Part shown: in pieces, positions 1 to 8,719 of the stretch
Layout of the letters: every line of letters starts with the position of its first letter
Numbering within the stretch: position 1 is the first letter of the stretch
Origin: Ogataea parapolymorpha DL-1
Taxonomy: Eukaryota; Ascomycota; Pichiomycetes; Pichiales; Pichiaceae
NCBI RefSeq assembly: GCF_000187245.1
Contig: NC_027862.1
Location: forward strand, 744,001 to 808,000
Reading direction: 5' to 3'
DNA: 64,000 bases
Notes under the pieces: generated by a model
Databases searched by the model: none
What the model saw: only the letters and a program-made list of their open reading frames with translations
What the model was told of the DNA's origin: nothing
Made by a program: the position numbers and the translations under genes

Positions 1-40
1 AAAAAAATAAAAAATCAAACTACATTTTAGACCCAGCTCC

Positions 41-1108
41 ATGTCCAAAGTGATAACCAGAGCCCAGTTTGTGAGCTCGATTGAGACATTCAAACAGGCG
101 TATGAGAGTCCATACTTTGGTCGAAATAGCGCCAAAATCCCCTTTTCGCAGGAGGTCAACCACCAGATTTTCGAGAAGCTTGATCTGAAAAACCAGTACG
201 AAAACCCATCCGAAAAATTGCACATAGTTGACTACAACACCGGTTTCAACAGCTTCGTTTACGATCTACATCATTATCTCCGTCCACGCTTTCATCTCCT
301 TATCCCTAACAGTGCAACAACGCACAAGTTTTGGAAAAGACTCCAGGACATGGATCCCTTGTGCCGTAACTTTTATCTTTTTGAAGAGGATCCACGGTCT
401 CTTAGACACTATAATTCCGAAGAACTCATCAATAGTGGAAAAGTTGTGCTTGACAGGAACCCGGCAGAGAAAGTGAACCAAACTCTGCTCATCACCGGCT
501 CCTACATCACCACCACTGACAAGTCAAAAGTGAGAAGCATGCTCTACTTCAACCAAATGTGTCTCGCTTGGTACAAATACCAAAAAGTGAAGTCACTTTT
601 CTGGCTGCGTCCAGCAGATGCCCTGAAATACCTTGGAATCATGGGTTCGAGGTTCAGACAAACCAATTCTGTGGTTGCAACCGCCTTCAACGACGTGAAC
701 GTTATTGCATACAGCAACTTCGAAAAGCAGAAAAGCGTCACTAGGTGCATGCCCGAATTCCCTGACGCTATCAAGCTGCCTAAGGTGCCCCAACATGAAG
801 ACCTGATGTTGGTTGAGTTCCAATCGAACCACGAAAAATACTCAATTGAGCACATGTCCGAGTTCACGCTGGTTCTACACAAGCTCTTCATGTTGCCGAG
901 CTACAAGGTGATCCAAAACCTGCATTTCCTCGGGCCGGGAGCAGACGAGTACTTCAAACAGGTACTTCCTGCGTCGGTTCTCGATTGCAGAATCTGTGAC
1001 CTCCCGATAGAGGAACTTGTTAATATTTCCAATTTATACTTCCGCTGGCCCTTCAAGCCAATCACCGACCTTGAACTTTACATGGAGGCCGACAAGGATC
1101 ATAATTAA
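41..1108 (+). CDS. MTF1: Mitochondrial transcription factor B (mtRNA polymerase specificity factor)
   Basis: This 355-residue protein resembles yeast Mtf1 (341 residues), the factor that lets the single-subunit mitochondrial RNA polymerase Rpo41 recognise and melt promoters. The family has an rRNA-dimethyltransferase fold. The degenerate SAM-binding region is visible at residues 61-71 (HIVDYNTGFNS), followed by an acidic segment near residues 108-120 and a basic, aromatic C-terminal half. Matrix localisation is known for the family; no strong presequence is evident here. The ATG at 41 is the first in frame, and only 40 AT-rich bases precede it in the window, so the promoter is mostly outside. 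NMD4 follows on the same strand 87 bp later. The identification rests on overall similarity and length. Confidence 0.82.
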   Translation: MSKVITRAQFVSSIETFKQAYESPYFGRNSAKIPFSQEVNHQIFEKLDLKNQYENPSEKLHIVDYNTGFNSFVYDLHHYLRPRFHLLIPNSATTHKFWKRLQDMDPLCRNFYLFEEDPRSLRHYNSEELINSGKVVLDRNPAEKVNQTLLITGSYITTTDKSKVRSMLYFNQMCLAWYKYQKVKSLFWLRPADALKYLGIMGSRFRQTNSVVATAFNDVNVIAYSNFEKQKSVTRCMPEFPDAIKLPKVPQHEDLMLVEFQSNHEKYSIEHMSEFTLVLHKLFMLPSYKVIQNLHFLGPGADEYFKQVLPASVLDCRICDLPIEELVNISNLYFRWPFKPITDLELYMEADKDHN

Positions 1109-1195
1109 CTGACTATAGACTACATAATAAATCTCACGGCTGTGCATATACAAAATTTTCAACGGTTTTGCATCGGTTGCTCGACTTAATGTGGA

Positions 1196-1987
1196 ATGTC
1201 AAGCAATGACAAGCTAACCAACCAAATACGGCACCATATCATTGTGGATCCAAGCTCTTTGGTGTTTGGAGGAATTTCGAGACTCAATAAGTGGCAGACA
1301 GAGTACTCTTTGACTGTCTTTGTTCCTAACTATACACTGAGAGAACTAGACTTCCTCAAACGCTCGATCAATCCTGTTGTTGCCCGAAATGCCAGGGAGA
1401 GCATTCGTGTGATTGACGCAGCAATATCCGAAGACCCTGCCGATACCCAAAATCCGCGTATTGCGCAGTTTCTGCTGGAATCTCCCGAAGAAGCAGGCCC
1501 AGACTGGAAAAAAGCTTCAAGCTACAGACAACGGACGCCCCTGGTAGAAGAAATACCGGCAGTGGCTAGCGGCTATGGATTATATCAAGAGCCTCGAAAC
1601 AAGGCTATGCGCTCGTTGAACACCGCATTCGAACAGCAGGAGGAAATTACAAAAAATACCGATCAGCATGAAAAGGCCAAGGTCCCTCCACGACTTAGGT
1701 ACCTGATCCGCTCGTGCATTCAAAAACAGTACGTCGAAAATAAGAAGCGGAAATCTAAGTCAAAAATCGATTGGGTGGTCGTTTGCGAGGACCCTGTCAC
1801 TACTACATGGCTCCGGTGTTTCGGGTTCAAAGTGCTGAGCATGAACCAGATGCAAGCGTTTCTGGAACAGCCAACCTCCATCGACGTACCAAAAGCAGCG
1901 AACGAGGAGCCGGGTATGGTGAAAACACAGGATTACAGAAAAATCACGTTTGCTCCCAGAGGATCTGGCAAGTTATGGAAACCATAG
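1196..1987 (+). CDS. NMD4: PIN-domain protein, Nmd4-like (nonsense-mediated decay)
   Basis: A 263-residue protein with a PIN-like fold. The N-terminal strand IIVDPSSLVFG (about residues 15-25) carries the first acidic position. The helix NYTLRELDFLK (about 46-56) carries the second. The last strand-helix, DWVVVCEDPVTTTWLRC near 193-210, leads into GFKVLS. This arrangement and size match yeast Nmd4 (218 residues), a Upf1-associated decay factor. About 80 residues between the PIN halves are polar and probably an insertion. The start is ATG 1196, 87 bp after the MTF1 stop. The gene is convergent with PEF1, with about 200 bp between stops. Whether the nuclease site is active cannot be judged from sequence alone. 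Confidence 0.68.
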   Translation: MSSNDKLTNQIRHHIIVDPSSLVFGGISRLNKWQTEYSLTVFVPNYTLRELDFLKRSINPVVARNARESIRVIDAAISEDPADTQNPRIAQFLLESPEEAGPDWKKASSYRQRTPLVEEIPAVASGYGLYQEPRNKAMRSLNTAFEQQEEITKNTDQHEKAKVPPRLRYLIRSCIQKQYVENKKRKSKSKIDWVVVCEDPVTTTWLRCFGFKVLSMNQMQAFLEQPTSIDVPKAANEEPGMVKTQDYRKITFAPRGSGKLWKP

Positions 1988-2189
1988 CTCTAATATGTTA
2001 GTCAATCTTTGGAAAACGCAGCTTCAGATAAGTGTCAAGGGTTATATTCATCGAGCCGGAAGCTCTAACATTAGAGATGCCAGAAAGAAAAGTAATAATA
2101 ACAAGTATTCATCATATGCTGCTTTCAAAGAGTACTTACACTCATGGAAAAGGTTGAAGTTTTTTTCTCGCAGCGGAAAACTTTTTATG

Positions 2190-3187
2190 CTATCTGGTGT
2201 AAGGGTGTTCACGCTCGTGCTTGCGGATCAGGATCACTGCGAGAACGTAGGCTTCGAGGTTCAGGTTGGGCGAGTTCCTGTATATCTGCTGCAGCAGACT
2301 GTCCGGACACGTAATCTGGTTGTATCTGAGCGACTTGGAGAACTCTGCCGGCTCTAAATAGCATGATTTATCTGAGTCGTGATATTTGAATGAATCGTAG
2401 CATCCTTTGAGGAATTTGCACAATCTGATGAAATCTCGAAACTCCAACTCAGAGGTGGTGGACACGAACGTGTTACAAAGGCGTCTGGCACTGTCAGATT
2501 TGAAATACGTTCCTTCCGGATTGATAAGCAGCTGTCGCAAATCCTCATAATCTATGGAGTCCTTGCCAAACCGTGAGAATGCATCGTAGAGTTGCTGGTT
2601 ATGAACAGAAATCGAGTCTGGACCCATGCGCGAGAGCAGGCTCAGCAGATTAGGTACTTGTGGGTCTGGGACCGGGTCGTCGAGGTCAATCTGGGGCAGC
2701 CGAGGATGTAATTCGAGACGTGCCAATGAAGGCGAAGAATAGATTTCAGACTCCTCAGACGACGTGCTGGGGGCCTTTGCCAGCAGGGGTGGCCGTTGCG
2801 TGCGGGAGGAGTGCGACGAAGGTCTGTTTTCCAGGGACGCCCTCGAGAGTGAAGACCGAGGACTCAAATAGGGATGCGGGATTTGCTGGGGCTGTGGAGG
2901 AGCAACGTTTCCTGGTTGCGGTGGCGACGATACGTAGTAGTAGTTGTTGATAATTGTAGGTTTCTGAGCTGCTGGAGGAGGAGGAATAGGCCGCGGCCGC
3001 GGTTGAGGCGGCAGGGTAGGCGGTGTTTTAGTTGGCGTATTTTGTCCTCCAGTCGACGGTTGTGGCTTTAGGGAGTTGGGATTTGGGAACTGGAGTTAGA
3101 TGGGGCTTAGATGGCACTTACAGGCTGGTAATTGCTGTCCTGCAACGACAGATCCACGGATCTGTTCTTGCGTCTACCAAAAACCAT
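2190..3187 (-). CDS. PEF1: Penta-EF-hand protein, Pef1-like (spliced)
   Basis: Exon 1 is 3122-3187 (22 codons, starting MVFGRRKNRS). Exon 2 is most likely 2190-3089, giving about 321 residues against 335 for yeast Pef1, an ALG-2-type calcium-binding protein. The donor GTAAGT begins at 3121. The branch-like CTAAC is followed at once by CCAG, so the intron would be only 32 nt. An alternative acceptor (CTAAAG, 24 nt further on) is also in frame and would give a 56-nt intron. The N-terminal half is rich in proline and glutamine and contains an NNYYYV patch. The C-terminal half carries EF-hand segments such as RFGKDSIDYEDLRQLL and KYHDSDKSCYLEPAEF. Without the intron, exon 1 is out of frame. RPS10 lies upstream in the same orientation. 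Confidence 0.78.
3090..3121 (-). other. Probable 32-nt intron of PEF1
   Basis: On the minus strand it begins GTAAGT, contains CTAAC and ends TCCAG four bases later. Removing it joins exon 1 (phase 0) to the proline-rich frame of exon 2. The alternative in-frame acceptor AAAG would extend the intron to 3066. Confidence 0.6.
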
Positions 3188-3404
3188 GGATAATTAAGTG
3201 ATGAGGTAAGCAGGGGAAAAAAAATCCAAAGCATTTGCAAGATCAGTAGCTACGAAAAGCAAATATAGATGTTGGACCAAAATGTACGAAGAGAGTGCTG
3301 GGACTGACTTTTGCTACGCTAACACCGGCAGATTTGTCAGTTTCTGCCACATTATTTATTCTAATTTCCATTCTTCTTGGCTCTCGCCCGTATATTCATT
3401 ACAC

Positions 3405-3817
3405 CTAATCTCTGAATCTTCTTCTGTACCCCTCACCATCGTCTCTTCTTGGGCCACGTCTGGCTTGTGGTCTCTCCTGAATTGGCTCAGCAACCAAGGT
3501 GTTTGGAACAATGGTCTCTGGCAGAGCAAGGTACTCTCTCAGGTAGTTGATACCCTCGTCGGTCAAAGTGTAGTAGTAGTATTGCCACGAGAATTGGGTC
3601 TTGACGTATCCCTTGGAAGTCAACGATTGCATGGCCTTAATGACGTACAAGTTCTTGGTGTCGATGTCATCGTGTTGAATTTCGAAGTCTTTTTTAGCGA
3701 CCAAGACGCCCTCTGATACGGTTAGAAATTCAACTCTCATCGGCCGCAGCCTGCCTAGTACTTACCCTTGAAGAGGTATTGGTGGATCTTCTTTCTGTCT
3801 TCCTTTGGAATTAACAT
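3405..3817 (-). CDS. RPS10: 40S ribosomal protein eS10 (spliced)
   Basis: Exon 1 is 3766-3817 and encodes [17 protein letters not shown] plus one base. Exon 2 is 3405-3712. Together they encode 119 residues. The intron splits the glutamate codon of the conserved sequence before GVLVAKKDF. The product is eS10 of the small-subunit head near the mRNA entry region. The family signature [14 protein letters not shown] and [16 protein letters not shown] is intact. The tail is Arg/Gly rich ([15 protein letters not shown]), as in other eukaryotic S10 proteins. The gene is divergent from an Mpv17-family gene, with 115 bp between start codons. That interval is followed by a CACGTG E-box, a candidate Cbf1-type site for ribosomal-protein expression. 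Confidence 0.96.
3713..3765 (-). other. 53-nt intron of RPS10
   Basis: The donor is GTAAGT (3760-3765), the branch sequence is TTCTAAC, and the acceptor ATCAG lies about eight bases after the branch site. Splicing restores the eS10 reading frame exactly. Confidence 0.93.
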
Positions 3818-3932
3818 GCTGTATTGATGAAGGTGTGAGTTTAATTTTTCACTAATATTTTGTTACCTATGGTGACCCGAATTTTGGCAGAGTAAAAAGT
3901 TTTGTCCGGTGCGCGTGTGACTGCCCTATTTT

Positions 3933-4808
3933 ATGTCACGTGTGTATTCTTTTTCTAGATTAATATCTGCTCTCATGCCTATCAGTCTGCCCACAGACGA
4001 GCGTCCATCGGGGTCCAGGGCGTCTCTGCAGCTCCCCGTTGTATTCCAGAAACTACTCACTACCCGAGTACGCAATGTCCCCGTGCTGAACCTGCTGATC
4101 CTCGTGATATTCGCCTATTTCCTCGCCAGGCTCACTACTAAATACCACCAGCTGTATACCAAGTCGTCTCTTGTGGCCACTATGGCCACCAACATCGTTC
4201 TGTACGGCATTGCCGACACATTGGCGCAATCCATCACCGCGTACTGTCAGCAGGCGTCGTTCCAGGAGCGCAATTTGCCGTACAACATCGCCACCTATCT
4301 GGAGACACTGGTTCCGAGAAGGCCGGAGGACTATTTTGTTGACTACGGCGAGGACGGGGAGATCTCCGTGCATCAGGTTGAAGATACAACAGAATCTGCC
4401 TTACCAACGTTCCAGGTACGCCGATTTGCAGGCTTCGTCTTCTGGGGCTTCCTGATGTCGTTTGTCCAGGTGGTGTGGTATTCGTTTCTGAACGCCATGT
4501 ACAAAGACGTGCCAACGTTTGTGAGCGTGCTGGAACGTGTGCTGACCGACCAGTTATGCTTCTCGCCCGTTTCGCTTGCCTGTTTCTTCACATACGGCAC
4601 GCTGGTGATCGAGCAGGGCAGTGCAGACGACGTTAAGGAGAAGCTGTACAGGGTGTATCTGTCGACGTTGGCGTGCAATTTCTGTCTGTGGTTCCCCGTG
4701 CAGTTTGTGAACTTTCTGGTGATGCCGAAAAGCTTTCAAGTGCCATTCAGCAGCGGCGTCGGCGTGCTGTGGAACTGTTTTCTGTCCTTGAGAAATGCCA
4801 CCAGCTAA
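3933..4808 (+). CDS. Mpv17/PMP22-family membrane protein
   Basis: A 291-residue integral membrane protein of the Mpv17/PMP22 family. The family includes mitochondrial Sym1 and the longer vacuolar-membrane protein YOR292C, which this one matches best in length. Hydrophobic spans are near residues 50-66, 83-103, 163-185, 202-220 and 240-260. Family-typical patches are NIVLYGIADTLAQ and WGFLMSFVQVVWY. An acidic insertion (DYGEDGEISVHQVED, about 138-152) separates the first two spans from the rest, also a feature of the YOR292C type. ATG 3933 overlaps a CACGTG element, so M15 at 3975 is a possible alternative start. The transported molecule is unknown for the family. Confidence 0.75.
   Translation: MSRVYSFSRLISALMPISLPTDERPSGSRASLQLPVVFQKLLTTRVRNVPVLNLLILVIFAYFLARLTTKYHQLYTKSSLVATMATNIVLYGIADTLAQSITAYCQQASFQERNLPYNIATYLETLVPRRPEDYFVDYGEDGEISVHQVEDTTESALPTFQVRRFAGFVFWGFLMSFVQVVWYSFLNAMYKDVPTFVSVLERVLTDQLCFSPVSLACFFTYGTLVIEQGSADDVKEKLYRVYLSTLACNFCLWFPVQFVNFLVMPKSFQVPFSSGVGVLWNCFLSLRNATS
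3937..3942. promoter_or_regulatory. CACGTG E-box (Cbf1-type) near RPS10
   Basis: The sequence GTCACGTG matches the Cbf1 consensus RTCACRTG. It lies 120 bp upstream of the RPS10 start codon and overlaps the first codons of the divergent Mpv17-family reading frame. Cbf1 control of ribosomal-protein genes is known in some yeasts outside Saccharomyces; its use here is inferred. Confidence 0.45.
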
Positions 4809-4930
4809 ATAATTTTTTGCCGCGCCGCCGCACGCAGCATTTTTTAGTCCACCTACCCACCCGCGCGGTAGACGCTGAGACATGTATTTGAGAAAATGCA
4901 CATCATCTTTTCCTCTTTCTCATTCCAATA

Positions 4931-6457
4931 ATGGCTGCCCAAGTCGACCAACTGACCGACAAGCGTGTGATCAGCTCGATCGACCTTTTTTCTGCGCCCA
5001 GCGCCCCTCTGACGGGCGAAAACATCGACATCGACGTGGCTGCCACCAACGGCGATATCAGCGCTCCCTTGGAGCCCAGAAACGCGCCCAGCACCTCGAG
5101 CACCAGCACGCTGCTCAAGGATGAGGAGTACCCCACCCATTACAACATGGAGTCTGCCATCGCCAACATGTATCCTGGCGACGTTGGTTTGGCGTGTCTG
5201 CCAGTTCTGAAGCGTCTCCATGCGCTCAAGAAGGGGGCTCATTTCACCGTTATGATGGTTGGTGAGTCAGGGGTGGGAAAAACCTCTTTTATCAACACCC
5301 TGTTCGACACGGTTGTCACAGAGCCAACTACCCGTCTGGGCGGTAGCCCTAATAAGACCACCGAGATAGTCTCACACAAAATCGAGCTCGTCGAGGACAA
5401 CTTTCTGCTCAGGTTGAACGTGATTGACACTCCTGGTTTTGGCGACTACATCGACAATAGGTACTGCTGGTACCCAATAGTCAGATACATCGACGAGCAG
5501 TATAGACGGGCCGTTTACCAGGAGAACCAGCCGGATAGAACCAAAACCTCACACTCGGAGGTCCACGTGTGTCTGTATTTCATTGTTCCTTCAGCAACGG
5601 GACTGACCCAGATCGACATCGAGGCCATGAAGAACCTGTCTACCAGAGTCAACTTAGTTCCTGTTATTTCCAAGGCCGATGCGTTCACGGTTGACGAGAT
5701 CAACGCTTTTAAGCAGAGAGTCAAGAAATCTCTCAAGGAGCACGAAATTTCGATCTGTGAGCTGTTTGACAAGACTGGCGCAGCGAACCTGATTGGCGAG
5801 ATGCCGTTCTGCGTGCTGAACTCGCAGGGCTCGTTTCCAAACGCCAAGGGCAAGCTTGTCCGCGGCCGGCAGTACAAGTGGGGGCTGGCCGAGGTGGACA
5901 ACCCGGCACACTGCGACTTTGTGAAGCTGCGCGAGTTTCTGATGGGCACCAACATGGCGGACCTGATCTCGTCCACGGAGAACTACTACGAAAATTACCG
6001 GCGCGACTTTATGCGGTACCGGCTGGGCAAGGCGATGGAGATGACCATCAGCCACGAGGAGCTGGCTGCTCTCAATGTCGAAAATGAGGACGGCGAGACG
6101 ATTGTGCCGGACAACAAGGGCAGCTGGAAGACTGTGCAGGTCGAAGACGGTCAGACGCACCCGAACATCCAGCAAGTAATCGAGTCGAAGCCGAGCGTGG
6201 GCGTGCTCAAGATGCTCAACACGCTGAACCTGCGCGAGACCGAGCGGGAGCTGGTGGAAATGAATCCTGCGTACCTGGACAGCGAGAAGACGATGAAGAA
6301 GCGGTTCACGGAGATTGTGCAGGCGCAGAACCAGAAGTTCAAGGACTGGAAGCGTGCTCTGTTCGAGAGACAGGATAAGTTCAACAAGGACATCGAGCAG
6401 ATCCACAAGCGGCTGGTTGCTTTGCAGGACGAGATCAAGACGATCGACGAGAGGTGA
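4931..6457 (+). CDS. CDC3: Septin, probably the Cdc3 class
   Basis: A 508-residue septin, a GTP-binding filament subunit that assembles at the bud neck. The roughly 100-residue N-terminal extension before the G domain is typical of Cdc3 (520 residues). Cdc10, Cdc11 and Cdc12 lack it. The P-loop GESGVGKT is at 111-118, the switch II DTPGFGD at 166-172, and the G4 SKAD near 247. The septin unique element around GRQYKWGLAEVDN is present, and a coiled-coil C terminus runs from about 430. All nucleotide-binding motifs are intact, so GTP binding is likely. The assignment to Cdc3 rather than another septin class rests on the N-terminal length and is less certain than membership of the family. Confidence 0.85.
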   Translation: MAAQVDQLTDKRVISSIDLFSAPSAPLTGENIDIDVAATNGDISAPLEPRNAPSTSSTSTLLKDEEYPTHYNMESAIANMYPGDVGLACLPVLKRLHALKKGAHFTVMMVGESGVGKTSFINTLFDTVVTEPTTRLGGSPNKTTEIVSHKIELVEDNFLLRLNVIDTPGFGDYIDNRYCWYPIVRYIDEQYRRAVYQENQPDRTKTSHSEVHVCLYFIVPSATGLTQIDIEAMKNLSTRVNLVPVISKADAFTVDEINAFKQRVKKSLKEHEISICELFDKTGAANLIGEMPFCVLNSQGSFPNAKGKLVRGRQYKWGLAEVDNPAHCDFVKLREFLMGTNMADLISSTENYYENYRRDFMRYRLGKAMEMTISHEELAALNVENEDGETIVPDNKGSWKTVQVEDGQTHPNIQQVIESKPSVGVLKMLNTLNLRETERELVEMNPAYLDSEKTMKKRFTEIVQAQNQKFKDWKRALFERQDKFNKDIEQIHKRLVALQDEIKTIDER

Positions 6458-6617
6458 TGGATGAGAGTCGCCGAGTTAATTTGTAGCGAGAATACAGTTT
6501 AGTGTCCTTTCACTCTATGGTTTTCACTTAATCTTTTCTCTCAGTGGTTTTTAATTTAGCCTAGTCGCTATCAGTTAATCCTTTCACTCCATTCGTACCT
6601 AAACTAAGATGACATAG

Positions 6618-7421
6618 TTAATGTTGCTCTGGCTGCTCTGGCTGCTCTGGCTCCGGCTGCTCCTGCTCTGGCTCCTGGCCCGTACTGACCACGTTGTAAC
6701 CCTCGTTGAGCAGGTCGCGCACCGTGTCCATCGACGCGATCATCACAATCAGCCTGCCCTCGCCGCGCTTCGACTTGTTGGTCTGGTACACCTCGTTGAG
6801 GTGGCTGGTAACCTGGCTTGGCAGCTGTCTGCCTCTCACAACGCTGTTGGCTATCCGGGGCCTCGTCTGCTCAGCCACACCGTTCAGCAGTCTGAGGCTG
6901 TGCGAGAGCTCGCTCGAATACTCTGTTTCCGCGTCATCGCCAACAAGTCGGGCCAGTCGCTCGTTCAGCGGCTTGAACACTGGGTCCAGCTGCGACCGCA
7001 GCAGCGCCCGGCCCTGTGTATCGTACATCGGGGCGTACGCCTTTCTGATGTCGCCGGCGGTTTTTCTGGCGGGCTCGAGAACGCGCTGGTTCATTGCAAC
7101 CGACAGAGCGTGCATGTTTCTGTCCACGAACAGCGAGGCGTCCACGACGGGCCGGGTCAGCGAGTCTCTGATGTCACGCATTCTCAGGGTCTTGATCTCG
7201 GGAACGGTGTTCTCGACGTCCTCGAGCCAGTGGTCAAAATACGAGTCCAGGACCTCTGTGTAGTCCTTGAACGCTGGCGAATACGCCAGGGCGTACAGGC
7301 GTGGCCGCAGCACGTGGGGCAGCGGGAAGTGGCCACCGATGCGGATCCACGAGGCGGCGATCGGATACGTCTGGACTCGGGCGTAGGTTTTGGTTATTTG
7401 TGGAGCGGCAGGGTGACTCAT
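6618..7421 (-). CDS. PLN1: Yeast perilipin-like lipid-droplet protein (Pln1/Pet10 type)
   Basis: A 267-residue protein from the start MSHPAAPQITKTY. The opening APQITKTYxRVQxYP and the length match yeast Pln1/Pet10 (283 residues), a perilipin-type protein that coats and stabilises lipid droplets. The body consists of amphipathic helices without true membrane spans. The C terminus is a short acidic low-complexity tail of Glu-Pro-Gln units encoded by a 9-bp tandem repeat. An upstream in-frame extension lacks an ATG, so ATG 7421 is used. The gene converges with the septin gene (160 bp) and diverges from the next gene (193 bp). The family assignment rests mainly on the N-terminal block. Confidence 0.65.
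   Translation of the reverse strand: MSHPAAPQITKTYARVQTYPIAASWIRIGGHFPLPHVLRPRLYALAYSPAFKDYTEVLDSYFDHWLEDVENTVPEIKTLRMRDIRDSLTRPVVDASLFVDRNMHALSVAMNQRVLEPARKTAGDIRKAYAPMYDTQGRALLRSQLDPVFKPLNERLARLVGDDAETEYSSELSHSLRLLNGVAEQTRPRIANSVVRGRQLPSQVTSHLNEVYQTNKSKRGEGRLIVMIASMDTVRDLLNEGYNVVSTGQEPEQEQPEPEQPEQPEQH
6625..6675. repeat. 9-bp tandem repeat encoding the Glu/Pro/Gln tail of PLN1
   Basis: Three perfect copies of TGCTCTGGC at 6625-6651 are followed by degenerate copies. On the coding strand this gives alternating GluGlnPro and GluPro units. Copy number is likely to vary between strains. Confidence 0.8.
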
Positions 7422-7614
7422 GGGAGGAAGGATAAATGGTAGCAGCTTTAACGCGAGCAAGAATTTGTGGCGGTGCAGAACGCAGGCCCAAAATTATTGA
7501 TGCGCCTTCCCAATGCGGAAAATCATAAATATTAATGAAATCCAGACATTTAAATTTGTGCTTTATTATTCTTCCTGCCCGTCGCTAGCCCAGCACCGCT
7601 GTCTTTGCTTTCCC

Positions 7615-8712
7615 ATGCTGCACTCGATTTTTTCGAACCCGTTCGAGGCCAGCGTTCCCGCACACAGCAGCCCGATCTCCAGCCCGCCGGGCTCGCCCGA
7701 GAAGAAGAACAAACCGTCTTTGCTAGACGACTTCGCCTCCGGCAACACCACGCTCGACGACATCATTGAGCTGCCCAAGCCCGCGGCGGCTCCCGCAGAC
7801 CACCTTTTTGCCAGCTCCGCGCAGCTATTCGACTTCGACAGTTACCTGCGGTCGGTCGATCTCGACGGCCAGCTGTTCAACCGGAGCACGACCGACCTCG
7901 ACTTCTCCAGCGTTGAAAAAACCACCATCAACGACATCGACGGCATGATCGGCAACCTCTCGATCGACGAGGTCGACGCACAGGTGCGCTCTGCGCCGGA
8001 GATTTCTGAGCACGAGGACATTGGTGACATGGACTTTGGCGCAGAGCTCAGCAAGTTTCTGCGCGCCAGCGACAACCATTTTGCCGTGGACATCCACCAG
8101 GACGATTTCCAGCTTGAATTCGACGAGAACGAGCCACAGCCCGCCGCCCGTGACAAGCACAGCTCACCGCTACGCATTTGCACCCCTACAAAACAGCCAA
8201 TCCAGAGACCCATCATCAAGCCGTGCCACAATTTGCTGAATCTCATTGTGGAGAGCTCCGACGGTAGCATAGAGGATGCTACCAAGTACGCCACCGAGAT
8301 CAATTCGCAGAACTGTCTGGGGATTCCGATCCCTGAGAAAACAACAGAGTTGGTGACGATTCCGACGGCAGGACCCGCCGTAGACGGCGTGCGAAAGGCC
8401 GCAATCGTGCGCGCAGTCCTCGCCAGAACCACCGCGCTGCGGCGACCGGAAAAGACGCTCAAAAAGGTCGGCTTCTACACAGAGTCCGAGAGACAGAGCT
8501 TTCTGCAACTCAAGCACAGCCACAAACGCCAGCACAAGCCCGGCTCGCTCAGCCACCAGCGAACACTCGACAAGCTCAAGGAGGAGCTACAAGAACTACA
8601 GGAGAACCAGGAGAACGTGAGCCCTGGCGGCGCCAATCACGGGCCAAAGACGTTCTCGTACTCGGACCGCAACCGCAAGCGCGTCTCATGGGCCAGCTCG
8701 CTGGAATGGTAG
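7615..8712 (+). CDS. Unrecognised acidic protein with two PP1-docking-like motifs
   Basis: A 365-residue protein starting MLHSIFSNPF. The longer upstream reading frame is AT-rich and unlike protein, so ATG 7615 is preferred. I do not recognise a family. The N-terminal 180 residues are acidic with scattered Ser-Pro sites (HSSPISSPPGSPEK). The middle is more hydrophobic (NLLNLIVESS). The C-terminal third is basic with a coiled-coil-like stretch (LDKLKEELQELQENQEN). Two segments match the RVxF docking consensus for protein phosphatase 1: KKVGF (283-287) and KRVSW (355-359). The latter lies seven residues from the end. A role as a PP1 regulatory subunit is inference only. The gene is convergent with the mannosyltransferase gene, 7 bp between stops. 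Confidence 0.8.
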   Translation: MLHSIFSNPFEASVPAHSSPISSPPGSPEKKNKPSLLDDFASGNTTLDDIIELPKPAAAPADHLFASSAQLFDFDSYLRSVDLDGQLFNRSTTDLDFSSVEKTTINDIDGMIGNLSIDEVDAQVRSAPEISEHEDIGDMDFGAELSKFLRASDNHFAVDIHQDDFQLEFDENEPQPAARDKHSSPLRICTPTKQPIQRPIIKPCHNLLNLIVESSDGSIEDATKYATEINSQNCLGIPIPEKTTELVTIPTAGPAVDGVRKAAIVRAVLARTTALRRPEKTLKKVGFYTESERQSFLQLKHSHKRQHKPGSLSHQRTLDKLKEELQELQENQENVSPGGANHGPKTFSYSDRNRKRVSWASSLEW

Positions 8713-8719
8713 CATAGGT

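Noticed and set aside
1950..2357. 135-codon plus-strand frame between NMD4 and PEF1
   Set aside because: It overlaps the NMD4 end and runs antisense to the EF-hand region of PEF1, with no recognisable protein features.
5654..6406. 250-codon frame antisense to the septin gene
   Set aside because: Mirror frame of a codon-biased gene, with no motif and Leu/Val/His-rich composition.
6621..7442. 273-codon frame antisense to PLN1
   Set aside because: The opposite strand carries the better supported perilipin-like gene with a matching start region. This frame is Leu/Trp-rich at its start because of the 9-bp repeat.
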